Position numbers and translations under genes: made by a program. From Oscillospiraceae bacterium (GTDB taxonomy: Bacteria; Bacillota; Clostridia; Oscillospirales; Ruminococcaceae), in assembly GCA_017559185.1 (NCBI GenBank), contig JAFYSU010000030.1, positions 1 to 57,730 on the forward strand: a DNA stretch of 57,730 nt, given 5' to 3'. The notes beneath the pieces were generated by a model. That model did no database searches. It was not told where the DNA came from and saw only the letters and a program-made list of their open reading frames with translations. Positions 1 to 8,393 of the stretch are shown here, piece after piece (position 1 is the first letter of the stretch; the number at the start of each line of letters is the position of its first letter).

Positions 1-1123
1 AGATTACTCATACATGTGGTGTATGGTTGAACTGGACGGTAACTGGTACCATGTGGATGTTCTGCAAAACGATGTTCAGGGCAATCAGGATGCTGTTCTT
101 CTTGCAGGCTCCAACAGCTGTACATATGTTCCTACCCCTATGGGTGATTACTCTACCCCTATAGTTTCTGAAACTGACTATGTTTACAGCAACGGTACTC
201 CTGAATCTCCTGCTGCTACCCCAAATGCATACTACTACGACCAGCTCTCCGACGAAGAAAAACAGGCATATGATGCTTTGTATGCTGCTTACGCCAATGT
301 ATGCGATGATAATTACGACGGCAGTGCTTCCTGCTATGTTCCAACAGGTATCATGATTGGTGATACTGCTATTACATCCATGAACAACGCATACTTTGCA
401 TTCAACCTTGACCACCAGGACCTTATGTCGTGGCATGACGGTCAGTTGTACTTTGACCTTATCCTTGAAAACGATTACACCTGCAGCTACTACCTTGCAC
501 CTTTGAGCGAATACCAAAACACTGCCGGCGATACCCACGGTGTATTTGTGGGTGTACAAGGCTTCCCGGGACTTCAAAACAATTTAACTCCGGACGATTC
601 TAAAACCATTTACACTGTAAAAGGTACTGCCGAAGTAAACGCAGATGAATTGGCTATTATTAATGAAATCCTCGAAACTGCCGAAGGTTACGACGATTAC
701 AACAAAATTAAATATTTCAGTCAAGCTATTTCCGACTATGCAAATGTTGCTCGCGAATATCCATCAAACGCAGATAATTATTCCGTTGAATCTTCCTTGA
801 TTTTCTCGCCTTTTATGAACTCGGATGTTCCTCTTAGCTGTGGTGCTTACAATAAAGCTTTCTACTACCTCTGCAAAGAATCAGATATTAACTGCGTTCT
901 TATTGAAGGTAAAATGATTGATGACCCAAGCCATGAAGATTACTCATACATGTGGTGTATGGTTGAACTGGACGGTAACTGGTACCATGTGGATGTTCTG
1001 CAAAACGATGTTCAGGACAATCAGGATGCTGTTCTTCTTGCAGGCTCCAACAGCTGTGCGTATGTTCCTACTCCTATGGGCGGTTACGATACTCCTACAG
1101 TTTCTGAAACTGACTATGTCTAC
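1..1123 (+). repeat. Direct repeat of 936-bp period (bases 1-187 and 937-1123)
   Basis: Bases 1-187 recur at 937-1123 with about 11 differences counted by eye, the first 79 bases being identical. The offset of 936 bp is exactly 312 codons, so whole protein units are duplicated in frame. The first visible copy is cut by the window edge, so more copies may lie upstream. The near identity points to a recent duplication or ongoing gene conversion. Confidence 0.9.
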
Positions 1124-3751
1124 GACATTAATGTTGGCATTGCTACCTCCGACAAAAACGCCCTTAAACTGCAGGTTGCAAAATCCTATTACGAAGGTTT
1201 GCTTGACAATGTAAGCGTTACAGTTAAAGACGCTTCTTCCAACGCACAGGCACTTGCTTTGGGTGAAATTACAAGCGACGAAAGCTACTACTACATCCCT
1301 GCTAACTTCACCACTCCGCTTGTTGCCGGCAGCTACACTGTTGAAGTAGGCTTTGGTACAAACAACCTTACCGCTAACCTTGCTTCTAATTCCTTCACTG
1401 TTGAAGCTGATGAACCAACCGTTACCGATGTAACCGTTACTGTTGACGAAGCAAACAAATCCACTGTTATTGTTACATTGGGCAACTCCTACGAAGGCGC
1501 TGCTCTTGAAGCTTCCGCTCTTACACTTACAGGTGCTGCTAATGTTACTGCAAGTGCTGTAAGCGTAGAAGGCAGCACTTACACATTCACCTTTGAAGAA
1601 GACCTTGCTGCAGGTGATTACACCATTGCCCTGAACCTTGGTGAAAACTACAACGCAGTACTTTCCGACGACGAATTTACCGTTGAAGCTGATACCCCTG
1701 TTGTTCCTGATGAAGACGAAGGTATTTTCGCTGCTAAGCTTGCACTCAGAAAAGATTACAAATACGCTGATGCAGGCATTACCTTTGAATTTGATGGCGA
1801 AGTAGGCGCAATCATTGTAGATGAAGAAACCTTCGATGAATTCATTGAAGATGAAAAGAACGAAGATGAAATCGAAGAAATGTGCAATGAAGGTAAGCTG
1901 TATGTAGGTGTTACTGCTGAAGCTCCTGAAGGTGCTAAACAGGTAAAAGCAACTGTTAACGGTGAAGCTCATGACGAGGCAATTGACCTTAGCAAAGATG
2001 GTGACCACGTACTCGACGGCAACTTCATCGAATACTTCCGTATTGCAGATGCTGACGGCAGTGCTCTTACCGAAAGAAGTGCTATTCCTGTTGAACTTGA
2101 ATGGCTTGATGCTGACGGTGAAGTAATATTCACAACCACATACGAAGTAAAAGTTGAAGTTGAATGGATTGAACAGGAAGAAGAAACCCCTGTATTCGAT
2201 GCAATGCTCGACCTCAGAGATGAATATGCTTACAAAGAAGCAGGCATTTCCTTTGACGACGGTGTTATTACCGTAAACAAGGCAGCATTTGAAAAAGCAG
2301 TTGCAGACAAAGCCGATATTATTTCCGACATGACACATGGCGAAAAACTGTATGTAGGTGTTACCGCTGAAGCTCCTGACAAGGCAGTAAATGTTTACGC
2401 TACTGTAGATGGAAAAGCAGTTGGCGACTTCGATTTGGATGATGAAGGTGACTATGTACACGATGGTATGTTCATTGAGTACTTCAGCATTGCAAATGTT
2501 GACGGTACAGGTCTTGCAGATAGAAAAGCTATTACCATTGAGCTCGAATGGTATGGTGAAGATGATGAACTTATCGCAACAACCGAATACGAAGTAAGCG
2601 TTAAAGTTGATGAAACCATAACCGACGAACCAGGTAATGAACCAGGCGACGACGACACTGATGATGTTTTTGCTCCTGCACTTGCTTTGAGAAGCGGTTA
2701 TGCATATGCAAAAGCAGGTATTACCTTTGATGCTGAAACCGGAGTAATCACAATAGACAAAAAAGTATTTGATGCTTTTGTAAAAGACAAAGCAAACAGT
2801 GATGAAATTGATGCAATGACTGAGGAATATGAAGACTACGGTTCTTGCATTGCGGTAGCGGTTACTGCAGATGCTCCTAAGGGTGCAGTGCGTGCAAAAG
2901 TAGAAATGTTTGATGACGAATTCGTTACAGACTTGGAAACTGACGGCGACAAAGCATTCTATACCGAATATTTGGCAATTACAAAGGCTGGCAGCACTAC
3001 TCCTAAAAATGTAGCACCTGAAACCTGCACAATCACATGGATGGATGAGTCTGGCATAGGCTTTTCAACCACAACCTTTGAACTGAGTGCAGAAGTTAAA
3101 AATGACAATGCAAGCAAACCAAGCGGCGGCAACAGACATGAACACTCCAGCAACCGCGGTGGCGGCGGTTCTTCCGCAGGTGGCAGCAGCTCTGCAAGTT
3201 CTTCCAACAGCGGCGGTACAACTCATGTTACCTCTTCCACCATTTCGTCTGCTGCTCGTGTAGGCAACAGTGTTGCAGTAAGTATTAACCCTAACTCTTC
3301 CACAACACCTTCCGAAATTGCTAAAGCAGCAGCAAGTCTTGCACAGGGCGAAACCCTTACATTTAGAAATGTTGTTGGTAATGTTGTTCAAGCACAAATT
3401 ACCGTTGACCCTGCTGCAGCTGCTAATTTGACAGCTTCCAATATCAGCTTGGGTATGAAGACAAACTATAATCCAACAAAACAGGCCTTTGAAAAATTCT
3501 TTAACAACAAGGTTTCCGTACTGGCACTTGACCAGAAAGGCAGCTTTGGTATGGAAGTAAAACTGGCTGCTAAATTGGATATTACCGGTATGAACACAAC
3601 TACCTTGCAGGCATACAGCTACAATCCTGAAACAAATACATACTATGCTATTTCTGCAAAACCTACTGTTGATGCTAACGGTTATGTTCATCTCACAACA
3701 TCCGCAGCAGGTCATATCGTTATTACCGACAGTCCTTTGACTCTTAAATAA
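2..3751 (+). CDS. Large repetitive surface protein with transglutaminase-like units, 5' end missing
   Basis: The frame is already open at base 2, so the N-terminus and any signal peptide lie outside the window. At least two copies of a unit of about 312 residues are present. Each ends in a transglutaminase-core-like stretch: SCGAYNKAFYYLC with the Cys, then YSYMWCMVELDGNWYHVD with the Asp. The His expected in the usual HAW motif is Tyr (YMW) in both copies. Then follow two Ig-like/X2-like beta modules (about 1100-1700), three repeats of about 150 residues starting near 1722, 2190 and 2662 (pattern LALRxxYxYAxAGITF), a Gly/Ser-rich linker (about 3100-3250) and a C-terminal beta-rich domain. 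There is no LPxTG sorting signal or membrane anchor at the C-terminus, so cell association is unexplained. A secreted adhesin or scaffold role is inference; catalysis is doubtful. Confidence 0.75.
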   Translation, partial: DYSYMWCMVELDGNWYHVDVLQNDVQGNQDAVLLAGSNSCTYVPTPMGDYSTPIVSETDYVYSNGTPESPAATPNAYYYDQLSDEEKQAYDALYAAYANVCDDNYDGSASCYVPTGIMIGDTAITSMNNAYFAFNLDHQDLMSWHDGQLYFDLILENDYTCSYYLAPLSEYQNTAGDTHGVFVGVQGFPGLQNNLTPDDSKTIYTVKGTAEVNADELAIINEILETAEGYDDYNKIKYFSQAISDYANVAREYPSNADNYSVESSLIFSPFMNSDVPLSCGAYNKAFYYLCKESDINCVLIEGKMIDDPSHEDYSYMWCMVELDGNWYHVDVLQNDVQDNQDAVLLAGSNSCAYVPTPMGGYDTPTVSETDYVYDINVGIATSDKNALKLQVAKSYYEGLLDNVSVTVKDASSNAQALALGEITSDESYYYIPANFTTPLVAGSYTVEVGFGTNNLTANLASNSFTVEADEPTVTDVTVTVDEANKSTVIVTLGNSYEGAALEASALTLTGAANVTASAVSVEGSTYTFTFEEDLAAGDYTIALNLGENYNAVLSDDEFTVEADTPVVPDEDEGIFAAKLALRKDYKYADAGITFEFDGEVGAIIVDEETFDEFIEDEKNEDEIEEMCNEGKLYVGVTAEAPEGAKQVKATVNGEAHDEAIDLSKDGDHVLDGNFIEYFRIADADGSALTERSAIPVELEWLDADGEVIFTTTYEVKVEVEWIEQEEETPVFDAMLDLRDEYAYKEAGISFDDGVITVNKAAFEKAVADKADIISDMTHGEKLYVGVTAEAPDKAVNVYATVDGKAVGDFDLDDEGDYVHDGMFIEYFSIANVDGTGLADRKAITIELEWYGEDDELIATTEYEVSVKVDETITDEPGNEPGDDDTDDVFAPALALRSGYAYAKAGITFDAETGVITIDKKVFDAFVKDKANSDEIDAMTEEYEDYGSCIAVAVTADAPKGAVRAKVEMFDDEFVTDLETDGDKAFYTEYLAITKAGSTTPKNVAPETCTITWMDESGIGFSTTTFELSAEVKNDNASKPSGGNRHEHSSNRGGGGSSAGGSSSASSSNSGGTTHVTSSTISSAARVGNSVAVSINPNSSTTPSEIAKAAASLAQGETLTFRNVVGNVVQAQITVDPAAAANLTASNISLGMKTNYNPTKQAFEKFFNNKVSVLALDQKGSFGMEVKLAAKLDITGMNTTTLQAYSYNPETNTYYAISAKPTVDANGYVHLTTSAAGHIVITDSPLTLK

Positions 3752-3789
3752 TGATAGCTTGTTATACTTATAGCTTCCAAAACTAAGAA

Positions 3790-3838
3790 GAAACTCTGCG
3801 TACATCTTTTGTGTGCGCAGAGTTCCTTCTCTTTTTAA
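3790..3838. terminator. Convergent terminator, surface protein / spoIVA
   Basis: A 12-bp stem (AACTCTGCGTAC at 3792-3803 with GTGCGCAGAGTT at 3813-3824, one G-U pair) is followed by a T-rich run on the + strand. It lies between the ends of two convergent genes and touches the spoIVA stop codon. Confidence 0.75.
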
Positions 3839-5307
3839 AGTATAATGCAAATAAGACCGGAACATCCCTCGTTTATTATTCTTTCAATGGTTTCTTGCAG
3901 TCTTATTCTTGCCTCACCCGGCATACGGTAAAGCTTGTTGTGCAACCCCTCGTTTACAAGCTCATGCAGTGATTTACCAAATATATTGCTTTCCCATATC
4001 TTTTTGGGGTTTTCTTCAAATTCATCAAGCAGATACCGCACAAGCTCCTCCGATTGCTTTTCAGACCCCACAATCGGAGCTACCTCGGCAGTTATGTCTG
4101 CACGCATCATGTGTATGCTTGGTGCAGACGCCCGCAGCTTCACCCCGTATCTGCCGCCCTGTTTTACTATTTCGGGCTCTTCAAGCGACAATTCTTCCAT
4201 TGTCGGCATAACTATGCCGTAACCTGTTGCCTGCACCTCCTCCATTGCACCTTTAATTTTGTCGTACTCTCGTTTTATTGCCGCAAGCTGAGTCATACAC
4301 GGCAGCAGGTCTTCCTCGCCACACAGCTCAAGTCCTGTTGCCTCGCCAAGAATCCTGTAAAACAATGACGGGTCAACCTCTACGCTTAAATTTGCACTTC
4401 CCACACCCAAGTCTGCACCACTTACAGCACAGCGTTTTATGTACTCGCATTTTTCCAAAGCCTCGGTACATTCTTTAAGGCTGCTTATGTAATTAAGCCC
4501 TTCGCAGGCTTGAATAATGTTTTCGTAGCACGCCTTTTTAAGCCAATGCTCTTTTTTCAGCGCAATTATCCACTTGGGTATTTCTACCTCTATTTCCTTT
4601 ACAGGGAAACGCAGCAGCACTTTGGAAAGTATCTCGTTTATATCGGCTTCGCTTAAATCCATACAGCTTACAGGCATAACGGGCACATCATATTTTTCCT
4701 GCATTGATTGTGCCAGCTGCTGTGCGGGTGTGCTTTCAGGATAAAGGCAGTTGAGCAGCACTATAAACGGCTTGTCGATTTCTTTAAGCTCATTTATCAC
4801 CCGTTCCTCCACCTCGGCATATTCATTGCGCGGAATGTCGCTTATGCTGCCGTCGGTGGTAACAACCAAGCCAATTGTGCTGTGCTCGGTTATTACTTTG
4901 CGTGTGCCTATCTCTGCTGCCATGTTAAATGGTATTTCTTTATCGAACCACGGAGTCATTACCATTCGCGGATTATTGTTTTCGATATATCCCAATGAGC
5001 TTGGAACAATATATCCTACACAATCTATGAGCCTAACATTCATTGCTGTGTTTTCGCCAATATGAATTCGCACGGCTTCCTCGGGTATGAATTTTGGCTC
5101 GGTTGTCATTATGGTTTTTCCTGCTGCCGACTGCGGAAGCTCATCCTTTGCGCGTTCACGGCGAAAGTCGCTTTCAATGGACGGAATAACCGCCTTTTCC
5201 ATAAACCGTTTAATAAAAGTGGATTTTCCGCTTCTTACAGGTCCTACAACACCAATGTAAATATCGCCTTGTGTACGGCGCGCTATATCCTCGTAAATAC
5301 CTACCAT
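3835..5307 (-). CDS. spoIVA: SpoIVA, spore coat morphogenetic ATPase
   Basis: This is the mother-cell ATPase that polymerises on the forespore surface and forms the basement layer on which the spore coat assembles. The protein has 490 residues, against about 492 for the Bacillus protein. It carries a Walker A motif GPVRSGKS at residues 22-29 and a Walker B-like RLIDCVGY around residue 95, plus the characteristic conserved C-terminal region. In the family SpoVM anchors SpoIVA to the membrane, and in Clostridioides SipL binds it; both partners are encoded just upstream here. It starts 23 bases after the sipL stop, so the two are very probably one transcript. Identification is firm. Confidence 0.97.
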   Translation of the reverse strand: MVGIYEDIARRTQGDIYIGVVGPVRSGKSTFIKRFMEKAVIPSIESDFRRERAKDELPQSAAGKTIMTTEPKFIPEEAVRIHIGENTAMNVRLIDCVGYIVPSSLGYIENNNPRMVMTPWFDKEIPFNMAAEIGTRKVITEHSTIGLVVTTDGSISDIPRNEYAEVEERVINELKEIDKPFIVLLNCLYPESTPAQQLAQSMQEKYDVPVMPVSCMDLSEADINEILSKVLLRFPVKEIEVEIPKWIIALKKEHWLKKACYENIIQACEGLNYISSLKECTEALEKCEYIKRCAVSGADLGVGSANLSVEVDPSLFYRILGEATGLELCGEEDLLPCMTQLAAIKREYDKIKGAMEEVQATGYGIVMPTMEELSLEEPEIVKQGGRYGVKLRASAPSIHMMRADITAEVAPIVGSEKQSEELVRYLLDEFEENPKKIWESNIFGKSLHELVNEGLHNKLYRMPGEARIRLQETIERIINEGCSGLICIIL

Positions 5308-5330
5308 ATATTAATTCCCCTCCTTTTCGT

Positions 5331-6860
5331 TTACATCGTTGGTATTAACAACATTCTGCGGGCGGTCATTATATCCTGCTGAAGATTATTTTCTTCCATT
5401 ATGCTGTCGGGAACAGTGTTGTAGCGCCGAGCAATATTCCATACACTTTCACCCTTGTCGGCATAGTATATGGTAAGCGGACTGCGCTTTCTTGTATGTT
5501 TTGGGTTTTCGGCATCCACTTCTATATTTTTGAGCATTGGGTATGCCTGTACGGTATAAATTCCACCGTGCAGCAGCAAATCACAGCGTATTTCAAGTCT
5601 GTCGCTTGAAGTTATACCGTATGATGCACTGACTGTATACGCATTACCCATGAACATTGCACCGGCAGCTGCTGCCTCTGTTGGAATTTCGAAGCCTATA
5701 TCCTCGGTTCTTTCATACAGTTCGGGAGAACCGCTTTCGTCAAAGCTGAGCAGACATATATTCATTTTAACCGCCGAAAGCATTTTTTCGTCTTTCCATT
5801 CGGTCGCTATATCCTCGACAGTACACCAAACATCACCTACCGCCGTAACCTTTTCGGGCAGTGTAATGGTTTCCCTGTACAAATGCCTTTGTTCTATCCT
5901 TTTTTCAAGTGCCGCCAAGCTTACCGCCTTCAAATCTGCACGGCTTTCGTATAGTGTGCTGAAGCAATCGGTAACTGCCAAATACTCCTGCATTTTGTGT
6001 GCCGCAATGTCGCACCGTATTTTACATTCAACGCTTACTCTGCGGCTTTCACCATCGGGGGACGGCTGAATTTCGGCACTGCATTCCACTACCTGATATA
6101 CTGCACTGCACGAGGTATCCTCCGACATTTTTTCAATATCGCAAATACTGCTTACAGGTATGCTGTGTTCCAAAAACTGCAGCTTGCCTTCGGTGCAGTA
6201 ATAGCTTAATTGAAGTTGAAGCTCACCCTTGGTTATTACTTTGTTTGCAATAGGTTTAAAGTCGCTCACCTGTGCTTCGGCACGGCAATCCAAAATTTCA
6301 GCAGCGGAAGGCTTGCCGTAACCAAGCTCCAGCGTTTCCTGAACTATAAATACTCCGCTGCCCGTTTTCATTGGCTGGTTAACCCTGTATGGTGTTTTTT
6401 TAAGCTGTATTCCCATTTCGTGCGAATCAGCCACGAATTCTTCGGCAGTGCTGCCAAGTGCTTTAACACTAAGTGACAAAGCTCCCTTTATTTCCAAGCG
6501 ACGGCTGCTTACTGCACGGCAGTTTACATAGTCTGTTTTCGGCATAACATGAACTATGCCATCTTCACAGCTGTGTTTAAGCTCGATATTTTTTTGAAAC
6601 GGCACAGACGAACGATAACAAAACACCTTGTTTTCCTGCGTGCAGTAAAAAACCTTTACCTGTGCCGAACCGTCAATAATAATTCTGCCTGCATTAAGCT
6701 GTGCCGATTCTATTTTAGGCTGTACCGAACATTTGAGTATTCTTACTATGTCGGGGCAGTAGTCGGCAAGCAAAACATCACTTTCAATGCTTTGCTCCGC
6801 ACACCCGTTGAATATAATTTCATTTATTGTTACGGACTGCCTGTTTATACTCAGTTCCAT
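5331..6860 (-). CDS. sipL: SipL-like SPOCS/LysM spore coat protein
   Basis: The product has 509 residues with DUF3794 (SPOCS) domains through the body and a C-terminal LysM domain (from about residue 455, core KGESVWNIARRYNTV). This is the architecture of SipL, the SpoIVA-interacting protein that tethers the coat to the forespore in Clostridioides difficile. I place the start at ATG 6860 (MELSINRQ) because GGAGAGGTG lies just upstream; the frame stays open further upstream but only as non-homologous sequence. Its position directly before spoIVA supports the assignment. A sigma-E-like promoter precedes it (6937-6965). A general SPOCS/LysM protein with another coat role is the alternative. Confidence 0.87.
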   Translation of the reverse strand: MELSINRQSVTINEIIFNGCAEQSIESDVLLADYCPDIVRILKCSVQPKIESAQLNAGRIIIDGSAQVKVFYCTQENKVFCYRSSVPFQKNIELKHSCEDGIVHVMPKTDYVNCRAVSSRRLEIKGALSLSVKALGSTAEEFVADSHEMGIQLKKTPYRVNQPMKTGSGVFIVQETLELGYGKPSAAEILDCRAEAQVSDFKPIANKVITKGELQLQLSYYCTEGKLQFLEHSIPVSSICDIEKMSEDTSCSAVYQVVECSAEIQPSPDGESRRVSVECKIRCDIAAHKMQEYLAVTDCFSTLYESRADLKAVSLAALEKRIEQRHLYRETITLPEKVTAVGDVWCTVEDIATEWKDEKMLSAVKMNICLLSFDESGSPELYERTEDIGFEIPTEAAAAGAMFMGNAYTVSASYGITSSDRLEIRCDLLLHGGIYTVQAYPMLKNIEVDAENPKHTRKRSPLTIYYADKGESVWNIARRYNTVPDSIMEENNLQQDIMTARRMLLIPTM

Positions 6861-6936
6861 TTGGACACCTCTCCTTTTTTCTGATATTTCAGCACGGTGT
6901 CTCCCTGTGGTATGAGGCAGACACTCCCTCATCAGA

Positions 6937-6965
6937 AATATATGCAGGTGCAAACAGTAAAATAC
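6937..6965 (-). promoter_or_regulatory. Sigma-E-like promoter for sipL-spoIVA
   Basis: On the - strand GTATTTT (6959-6965) and CATATATT (6937-6944) are separated by exactly 14 bases. The -10 matches the sigma-E pattern CATACANT at all but one fixed position. The -35 overlaps the base of the spoVM terminator stem. Mother-cell expression is what these genes need, but the assignment is by motif only. Confidence 0.55.
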
Positions 6966-6989
6966 CCTCAAAACCGTAAGTTTTGAGGG
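6965..6989 (-). terminator. Terminator after spoVM
   Basis: A perfect 10-bp stem (CCCTCAAAAC at 6965-6974 with GTTTTGAGGG at 6980-6989) has a 5-base loop and a TATTTT tail on the - strand. It would separate the spoVM transcript from sipL, in line with spoVM being monocistronic in Bacillus. Confidence 0.7.
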
Positions 6990-7008
6990 CGTTTATTATT
7001 CCTATGTA

Positions 7009-7095
7009 TTAATGCTGTTCTTCTTTTTCTATTTTAAAAATAAGCCGAAGTATTCCGGATAAAATCCGCGGGCTTTTCCAAACTACTATTTTCAT
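7009..7095 (-). CDS. spoVM: SpoVM-like 28-residue amphipathic sporulation peptide
   Basis: This is a 28-codon frame starting MKIVVWKSPRILSGILRL and ending in acidic/basic residues. Aligned without gaps to Bacillus SpoVM from memory, it matches at M1, K2, K7, P9, L12, G14, I15 and R17, with conservative changes at 10 and 16. Pro9, which interrupts the helix and is needed for curvature sensing in Bacillus, is kept. SpoVM is a membrane-surface peptide that recognises the convex forespore membrane and recruits SpoIVA. A strong Shine-Dalgarno AAGGAGG (7104-7110) sits 8 bases before the ATG. A terminator follows, then sipL and spoIVA. The gene is shorter than usual annotation cut-offs and easily missed. 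Homology is a by-eye alignment, but the context makes it strong. Confidence 0.85.
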   Translation of the reverse strand: MKIVVWKSPRILSGILRLIFKIEKEEQH

Positions 7096-7119
7096 CCGCT
7101 GCGCCTCCTTTTGGTCGCT

Positions 7120-7145
7120 TGTTAGTACGCTTTACTAACACTATA
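7120..7145 (-). promoter_or_regulatory. Dyad at presumed spoVM transcription start
   Basis: A perfect 8-bp inverted repeat TGTTAGTA-N5-TACTAACA spans 7120-7140. On the - strand a -10-like TATAGT (7140-7145) shares its last T with the first base of the dyad. No good -35 is visible. It could be an operator or a 5' mRNA hairpin. Confidence 0.5.
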
Positions 7146-7200
7146 CGCAGCAAAAATGTTTTTTGTTAATCTGCTGTTTTAAAACTGAATTACGCAAACA

Positions 7201-7227
7201 AAAAAGCAGGCAATCCGCCTGCTTTTT
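7201..7227 (-). terminator. cobO terminator
   Basis: The stem AAAAAGCAGGC / GCCTGCTTTTT has a 5-base loop and directly overlaps the cobO stop codon. A T run follows on the - strand. Confidence 0.8.
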
Positions 7228-7753
7228 AATACTCTATTCCTTTTCGTGCGGCCTCGCCTTTTTCGTAAGGGTGGCGCAGCTTTTTCATTTCGGTAATATA
7301 ATCGGCAAGTTCGGCAATTCGCTGTGACGGTTTTCGTCCTGTAAGAACCACCTCAAGCTGCTGCGGTCGATTACGCAGAAATTCATACAATTTGCCTTCG
7401 TCCAGCATACCGCACTCCACCGCATCAAGAACTTCGTCCATAACAAGCAGTCTTGCGTTGGTTTTTCCCGCCAGATTTACAGAGTCTTTAAAAAGCTCAT
7501 CACACAAATCGGCAGTTAGGCGTTTTTCCTCGTCATTCATTTGGAAAATGAACTTCATTTTTTCAGGTCCTTTTACCACAGCTACATTTTCCGACAGTGA
7601 AAGCAACTTAAATTCCGCCGCACCTCCTGCCTTTAAAAACTGTACTGCTGCAACATTGTATCCGTTTCCTGCCATTCGTGCAGCAAGTCCTGCGGCAGCG
7701 GTGGTTTTTCCCTTGCCGTCACCACAGTAGATGTGTACTTTGCCTTTTTCCAT
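7226..7753 (-). CDS. cobO: Cob(I)alamin adenosyltransferase, CobO/CobA type
   Basis: This enzyme transfers the adenosyl group of ATP to cob(I)alamin or corrinoids to make adenosylcobalamin. The product has about 175 residues with P-loop GDGKGKTTAAAG at residues 11-22 and the family motif VMDEVLDAVECG. The C-terminus TGRKPSQRIAELADYITEM with the following KHPY-like element is typical. I chose ATG 7753 because GAGGTG precedes it by 7 bases; the frame stays open upstream into thiN. It is the last gene of the rsgA-thiN-cobO string, 10 bases after thiN. No other cobalamin genes are visible, so it may serve corrinoid salvage. Confidence 0.92.
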   Translation of the reverse strand: MEKGKVHIYCGDGKGKTTAAAGLAARMAGNGYNVAAVQFLKAGGAAEFKLLSLSENVAVVKGPEKMKFIFQMNDEEKRLTADLCDELFKDSVNLAGKTNARLLVMDEVLDAVECGMLDEGKLYEFLRNRPQQLEVVLTGRKPSQRIAELADYITEMKKLRHPYEKGEAARKGIEY

Positions 7754-7763
7754 TACAAGCACC

Positions 7764-8393
7764 TCACAGTTTGCACAGCAGCACGGCAAGACAGCCTTTT
7801 TTAACCGAAACACGAATGTCTCCGTTTAAAAACTCATTGCTTACCCCCAGTGGAAAATCGCCTCGTAAAACTGCATTTTCAAGCGGATACTGCGCATTTT
7901 CCACCGTTACTCCGCTGCATTGTTCATCCATACTGAATATAGAAAAACTATACCCTTTTCGGTTTTTAACCACCAATTCCGTTTCACCGCAAAGCATATG
8001 TATCTCTTCGCGCTCGTCAAGCAGGGCTGCCTTAATACCGCTTTGTGCAAGACTGCGCAGCAGCTGCATATTGGCTAATGTGTGGTCAAGCCTTCCACCT
8101 GTCATTCCGAACAGCAAAAACTCATTGCAGCCGTATTTTTGTCCCAAGCGCACCGCCAATGCGGTATCGGTTTCATCTTTGTGGGGGGAGGCTTTTTCGA
8201 CTACACAGTCGGACGGTTCATCACCATTCCACGAATCAAAATCACCCACAACTGCAAACGGCTTTATGTTCATTCTTTGCGCGTGAGCATATCCGCTGTC
8301 GGCACAAATTACAATGTCATCGGGTTTTATTTTGTCCATTACAAAATTATCCGCTGTTATCTCTCCGCCGCCAAAAATAATGCCGCGCTTCAT
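7764..8393 (-). CDS. thiN: Thiamine pyrophosphokinase
   Basis: This enzyme converts thiamine and ATP to thiamine pyrophosphate. The product has 209 residues with the family motifs GDFDSW (50-55), DETDT (73-77) and GGRLDH (99-104), which bind ATP and thiamine. The start ATG 8393 overlaps the rsgA stop as ATGA, with GGGAGC 7 bases upstream, so translation is probably coupled to rsgA. A start 5 codons earlier (8408) is possible but lacks a good ribosome site. rsgA-(rpe)-thiN is a common order in Gram-positive bacteria; rpe is absent here. Confidence 0.94.
   Translation of the reverse strand: MKRGIIFGGGEITADNFVMDKIKPDDIVICADSGYAHAQRMNIKPFAVVGDFDSWNGDEPSDCVVEKASPHKDETDTALAVRLGQKYGCNEFLLFGMTGGRLDHTLANMQLLRSLAQSGIKAALLDEREEIHMLCGETELVVKNRKGYSFSIFSMDEQCSGVTVENAQYPLENAVLRGDFPLGVSNEFLNGDIRVSVKKGCLAVLLCKL

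Noticed and set aside
944..2461. Long open frame antisense to the surface protein gene
   Set aside because: It has Cys/Phe/Asn-rich composition without domains and mirrors the repeat structure of the + strand gene, so it is a shadow of the biased repetitive coding sequence.
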